Source: Iamia majanohamensis (GTDB lineage Bacteria > Actinomycetota > Acidimicrobiia > Acidimicrobiales > Iamiaceae). From it: a DNA stretch of 64,000 nt. The stretch is from positions 1,116,001 to 1,180,000 of the forward strand of contig NZ_CP116942.1 in the NCBI RefSeq assembly GCF_028532485.1, written 5' to 3'. The position numbers and the translations under genes were made by a program. The notes below the pieces were generated by a model. The model was not told the DNA's origin. It worked only from the letters and a program-made list of their open reading frames with translations, and searched no databases. Numbering within the stretch: the first letter of the stretch is position 1; each line of letters starts with the position of its first letter. Below are positions 60,970-64,000 of this stretch, piece by piece.

Positions 60970-61446
60970 CTACCGGGCGGCCGTGCCGTCGGGGTCGCTG
61001 CGATCCACAAAGCGGTCACGCGCCCCCGGGCCGTCGAACCCGACGACCGTCCAGGCCCGGGGCAGCCCGGCGCGCCGGAGCGCCTCGACGCGGTGGTTGC
61101 CGTCCTCCAGCGAGAGCTGTCCGTCCCGGAAGGTGGCGATCACCGGGGCCACCTGTTCGCCCCCGGCCTCGATGCGGGCCGCCAGCTCCTCGACGTCGTC
61201 GCGCCAGCCCGAGTCCTCCACGGGCTCGACCACCGGGTGGCCCGCCGGCCCGGCCAGGCGGTGCAGCTGGTCGAGGGGCACCTCGACGGGCCCCAGCCAC
61301 CAGAGCGACGCCTCGCCCAGCTGCTCGGCCAGGTCGGCGTTGTCGCTCCCCGGGCTGGCGAGGAAGTCGCCGACCCAGGTGTGGAGCTGGTCCTGCGCGG
61401 CGGCCTGGCGGGCGCCGTCGATGGTGTGGTCCCAGTCGTTGCTCAC
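60970..61446 (-). CDS. ParB-N-like small protein
   Basis: 158 residues. Contains LSLEDGNHRVEALRRAG, the D-G-x-H-R motif of ParB N-terminal/Srx-fold domains, in the C-terminal half; the N-terminal half is helical (ARQAAAQDQLHTWVGDFLAS). It lacks a DNA-binding domain, so it is more likely a CTPase- or nuclease-like stand-alone enzyme than a partition protein. GTG lies seven bases after TAGCGC, a near match to the leaderless pattern. Last of a leftward group. Confidence 0.72.
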   Translation of the reverse strand: MSNDWDHTIDGARQAAAQDQLHTWVGDFLASPGSDNADLAEQLGEASLWWLGPVEVPLDQLHRLAGPAGHPVVEPVEDSGWRDDVEELAARIEAGGEQVAPVIATFRDGQLSLEDGNHRVEALRRAGLPRAWTVVGFDGPGARDRFVDRSDPDGTAAR

Positions 61447-61495
61447 GGCGCCGGCGCTACCCGCGGCGCCCCCGGGCAACCTGGAGCGCGGGCGT

Positions 61496-62137
61496 TCACC
61501 CCTCCGGGGCGATGATGCCGCGCACGTGGTCGGCCTCGTCGTAGGTGCGGAGCAGCCAGCGATCGGCGAAGGGGTCGTGGTCCCACTCCGTGAGCCCGGT
61601 GTTGGTCGGACGGAGGTGGGCGCTCGTCGCCGGATCGGAGATGCCCAGCAAGACCCGCATCGAGGCCATGATGACCCCGGCGTGGCACACGGCCACGACC
61701 GTCTCGTCCTCGTGCTCGGCGGCCAGACGCCGGAGGGTGCGGGCCACGCGCTCGTGGAAGCCGTTCCAGCTGTCACCGCCGGGAGCGAACACGCGGTCGG
61801 GCTCCGCCTCCATGTCGAAGGAGCCGTAGCGCGCGTTGTAGTCCGCCCAGTCGACACCGTCGGCCTCACCGGTGTGGACCTCGCAGAGGTCGCAGTCGTA
61901 GCCGGCCACGTCGAGGCCCAGGCCCGGGGCGATGATCTCGGCCGTCTCGATGGCCCGGGGCAAGATGCTCGCGACGAGGGTGTCGGCCTCGATGCGCCCA
62001 GTGGCACTCAGGTGGTCCCGCAGGGCGGCGGCCTGGGCCCGACCCAGGGGGGTCAGCCCACCGCACCCCACCGGACCGGCGATGGGCCCGTGGAAACCGG
62101 CATGGGCGTCGCCGTGGCGAACGAGGACCAGTCGCAT
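61496..62137 (-). CDS. Histidine phosphatase-family protein
   Basis: 213 residues. The R-H-G motif VLVRHGDAH is at residues 4-12, phosphate-binding Arg in SILPRAIETAEII near residue 58 and second His in VVAVCHAGVIMA near residue 150, giving the phosphoglycerate mutase fold. Substrate unknown; in this family it could be a sugar phosphate, nucleotide or phosphoprotein. GGAG lies about ten bases before the ATG. Downstream of the response regulator in the same direction. Confidence 0.9.
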   Translation of the reverse strand: MRLVLVRHGDAHAGFHGPIAGPVGCGGLTPLGRAQAAALRDHLSATGRIEADTLVASILPRAIETAEIIAPGLGLDVAGYDCDLCEVHTGEADGVDWADYNARYGSFDMEAEPDRVFAPGGDSWNGFHERVARTLRRLAAEHEDETVVAVCHAGVIMASMRVLLGISDPATSAHLRPTNTGLTEWDHDPFADRWLLRTYDEADHVRGIIAPEG

Positions 62138-62192
62138 CAGCTCGGCTCTCCGACGAGGGCGGGCGTACGTGCCTCACCTGTGTCGCGGCGCA

Positions 62193-62876
62193 TCACCCGA
62201 AGCCGGAGCCGGCCTCGCGGTCCGGCCGGAACCCGTGGTCGATGCCCCACAGCGCGGCCTGCGTGCGGCTGCCGACGTTGATCTTCCGGTACAGCTTCCG
62301 GGTGTGGGTCTTGATCGAGTTGCTGCTCAGGTAGAGCGCCTCGGCGATGGCGGCCGTCGAGAGCCCCTGGGTGATGAGGGCCAGCACCTCGCTCTCGCGC
62401 TCGGTGAGGCCGAAGTCGCGGCCCGGCCAGCGCTTCCCGGCCTCGGCCCGCTCGTCGGCCTGGGTGGCCCCCCGGCCGAGCTCGTGGGTGGCGACGACCC
62501 GCTCGCCGTCGTTGATCTTGACCAGCGAGCGGGCCAGGGCGTCCCCGGTGAGGCCCTTGGAGAGGAACCCCGAGGCCCCTGCGGCCAGGCTCGCCTCGAT
62601 CTGGGTGGGGTCGTTGCCCCAGGTGTAGAGGGCGACGCGGTCCACCAGGGGGTGCTCGCGGACCTCCCGCACGCGGTCCTCGAAGCCTGTGAGGGCGAAG
62701 CACTCGAGGAGGGCCACGTCGGTGTGCTCGAGCGGGGTGCCGTGGTCGTTGCGCTCGACGATGCGCACCCGGTCGGCGTGCGGGGCCAGCAGCGCCGCGG
62801 TGCCCTGCACCACGATCTCGTAGTCGTCGATGACGACGACCCGGACGGCGTCGCCATGGCCGTTCGCGGTGCTCAT
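62193..62876 (-). CDS. NarL/LuxR-type response regulator with a Glu at the phosphoacceptor position
   Basis: 227 residues. Receiver domain with acidic pair D17/D18 (VVVIDDYE) and the conserved K107 (GFLSKGLTG), but the strand that should end in the phosphorylated Asp reads DVALLECFAL, with E58 in that position. The C-terminal LuxR helix-turn-helix is intact (LTERESEVLALITQGLSTAAIAEALYLSSNSIKTHTRKLY). No sensor kinase adjoins it. A natural Asp-to-Glu change can mimic phosphorylation, so it may be constitutively active or controlled otherwise. Confidence 0.88.
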   Translation of the reverse strand: MSTANGHGDAVRVVVIDDYEIVVQGTAALLAPHADRVRIVERNDHGTPLEHTDVALLECFALTGFEDRVREVREHPLVDRVALYTWGNDPTQIEASLAAGASGFLSKGLTGDALARSLVKINDGERVVATHELGRGATQADERAEAGKRWPGRDFGLTERESEVLALITQGLSTAAIAEALYLSSNSIKTHTRKLYRKINVGSRTQAALWGIDHGFRPDREAGSGFG

Positions 62877-62896
62877 CGTGGGTGGCCTGGGTTCAT
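62873..62896 (-). CDS. 7-residue mini-ORF (MNPGHPR) overlapping the response-regulator start
   Basis: ATG with GGAAGG upstream; its TGA overlaps the ATG of the response regulator (ATGA). The regulator itself has only a weak ribosome-binding site, so coupled translation is plausible. An in-frame extension to a 69-residue ORF (start 63082) is open but Pro/Ala-rich and unconvincing. Confidence 0.3.
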   Translation of the reverse strand: MNPGHPR

Positions 62897-63078
62897 CGGT
62901 GCCTTCCGCCGGGTGGGGGGTGGGGCGGCACCCGCCCACTGCGCACCGAGCGGTGCAGAGGAGGTGAGGGCTGGGGGTGACGGGTTGTGCGCCCTCGCCG
63001 GGTGCACATCGGCCCTAGCCCGCGCCGCGGGGTGCGAAACGCATGCCGCCCGGGTCGCGCCGATCTCGCCCGGACGGG

Positions 63079-64000
63079 TCACCCCTGCTCACCGGCGCCG
63101 GCCCGGGCCGCGACCAGCGCGTCCTCGGCCCGGGCGAGCTCGGCGCGCGCCGCCTCGGCCTCCTCGGCGGTCGCCTCCAGCCGGCGCTGGGCCTCCTCCA
63201 CCTCGGCGGCGCACGCCTCCACCCGCGCCTCCGCGGCGGCGAGGGCGTCGGCCGCCGCGTCGCGGGCGGCGGTCGCCTCGGCCACCGCCGCCTGGTGCGC
63301 AGCGCGCTCCCGGGCCTCCCGCTCCCGGGCCTCCTCCCGTTCCCGGGCCTCCTGCTCCTGGGCCTCCCGCTCGGCGGCCCGGCGCGCCGCGGTGGTGCGG
63401 TCGGCGGCGGAGGACCGGCTGGCGTCGTCGGTGGCCGCGTCGCCGGTGGCTGCGTCGTCGGTGGCCGCCTCGTCGGAGGAGCGTCGACGGCGCGGCGTCG
63501 GGCGACGTGCGGGGCCCCGGCGGGGCGCGGGCGACGGGGTCTCGCCGGCCGGCTCCACGACGGGGGCGGGGGAGATCCCGCCCTCGGTGTCGGGGGCGGG
63601 CAGGGCGAGCAGGCGCCCCTCCCCCCAGGCCTGGCGGGAGCCGGGGTCGGCCAGCACCTGGCGGGCCGCCAGGGCCACCTCGGCCGACCCACCGGCCGCC
63701 TCCGCCACCTCGTCGAGAGCGGTCCGCAGCGCGCCCATGGCGGCGCGCACCCGGCCTCCCCGGCCTGCTTGGGCCTCCTCCAGGTCGATGGCGGCGGTCG
63801 AGGCCTGCGCCACCAGGTCGGGATCGGCCCGGCCGATGTCGACCAGCTGCCACACGATCCGGAGCGGCTTGCGCACCCCGGCCAGTGCCGCGGCCTCCTC
63901 CCGGCGCCCCTCGACGCGGAGCGCCCGGGCCCGCTCCGTGCGGGTGGCAACGAAGGCCTCCGGCCCGGCCGCCACCAAGGCGACGACTTCCTCGTCGGGC
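63079..64000 (-). CDS. Coiled-coil protein, N-terminus beyond the window
   Basis: At least 307 residues in frame to the right edge without a start being required. The visible N-terminal part (EEVVALVAAGPEAFVATRTERARALRVEGRREEAAALAGVRKPLRIVWQLV) resembles an actinobacterial protein type seen in mycobacteria whose opening contains F-x-A-x-R-D-x-x-A/K-E-x-R. A disordered Arg/Pro/Asp/Ala segment follows, then a long Arg/Glu/Ala coiled coil to the C-terminus. Function unknown. Confidence 0.7.
   Translation of the reverse strand, partial: PDEEVVALVAAGPEAFVATRTERARALRVEGRREEAAALAGVRKPLRIVWQLVDIGRADPDLVAQASTAAIDLEEAQAGRGGRVRAAMGALRTALDEVAEAAGGSAEVALAARQVLADPGSRQAWGEGRLLALPAPDTEGGISPAPVVEPAGETPSPAPRRGPARRPTPRRRRSSDEAATDDAATGDAATDDASRSSAADRTTAARRAAEREAQEQEAREREEAREREARERAAHQAAVAEATAARDAAADALAAAEARVEACAAEVEEAQRRLEATAEEAEAARAELARAEDALVAARAGAGEQG

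Noticed and set aside
62873-63082. A 69-residue ORF upstream of the response regulator
   Set aside because: Pro/Ala/Arg-rich without family features; only its last seven codons have a ribosome-binding site and a meaningful overlap.

Overview
The window is a very GC-rich (by eye about three-quarters G+C) stretch of an actinobacterial chromosome. The gene content fits the class Acidimicrobiia (Iamia-like relatives), but this placement is inference. It rests on a mycothiol-type DinB/MDMPI enzyme, an LLM (F420/FMN) oxidoreductase, a DUF222-HNH (13E12-type) gene, a GlgE alpha-glucan pathway, a SigB/F/G-type sigma factor, many GTG starts and many apparently leaderless genes. I saw no tRNA, rRNA, IS element, prophage or CRISPR array. 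Genes are densely packed on both strands and no gene-free gap exceeds 300 bases.

Layout. 1-12,250: two amidohydrolases, an LLM oxidoreductase, a LysR regulator with a small partner gene, a cupin, a secreted beta-helix protein built from five alternating repeats, a small HiPIP-like Fe-S protein, two overlapping DUF202 membrane proteins, and a sugar isomerase/2-hydroxyacid dehydrogenase pair. 12,450-18,950: small membrane and stress-type proteins (DUF1269, DUF4337, DUF6325, SHOCT), each followed by a strong hairpin, then a DUF389 protein overlapping an orphan solute-binding lipoprotein, and an SDR. 18,980-29,100: a MerA/Lpd-like flavoprotein with a TlpA-like lipoprotein, an MDMPI enzyme facing a DapA-like/Old-Yellow-Enzyme pair, a patatin, a DUF222-HNH protein and an Erm/KsgA-type methyltransferase. 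29,200-44,000: mixed metabolism (acyl-CoA dehydrogenase, IlvD, metallophosphoesterase, phosphotransferase-P-loop fusion, AlkP-superfamily hydrolase) and a small DNA-damage corner with a LexA-type box, a 59-residue gene and a stand-alone LigD polymerase domain.

44,200-59,600 is the best-defined system. malQ diverges from glgE-treS-mak-glgB-treZ-glgX-treY, nearly all joined by 4-8 base overlaps, followed by a SigB/F/G-type sigma factor. TreS converts trehalose and maltose, maltokinase makes maltose-1-phosphate, GlgE polymerises it, GlgB branches the glucan, and GlgX, TreY/TreZ and MalQ trim or recycle it, so trehalose and alpha-glucan form a closed loop. The right end holds a zinc alcohol dehydrogenase and a leftward group (ParB-like, histidine phosphatase, NarL-type regulator, partial coiled-coil protein).

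Non-coding structure is the most unusual aspect. At least fifteen start codons follow a TAnnnT hexamer by 6-9 bases with little or no leader. Three mini-ORFs sit directly against, or one base before, the next start codon. A family of two-stage stem-loop elements occurs at four places: two copies share an identical 14-base core with arms that change but still pair, one is a three-copy 71-base tandem array, and one is a direct-repeat pair. A perfect LexA-type palindrome and a DtxR-like palindrome precede two small uncharacterised genes.
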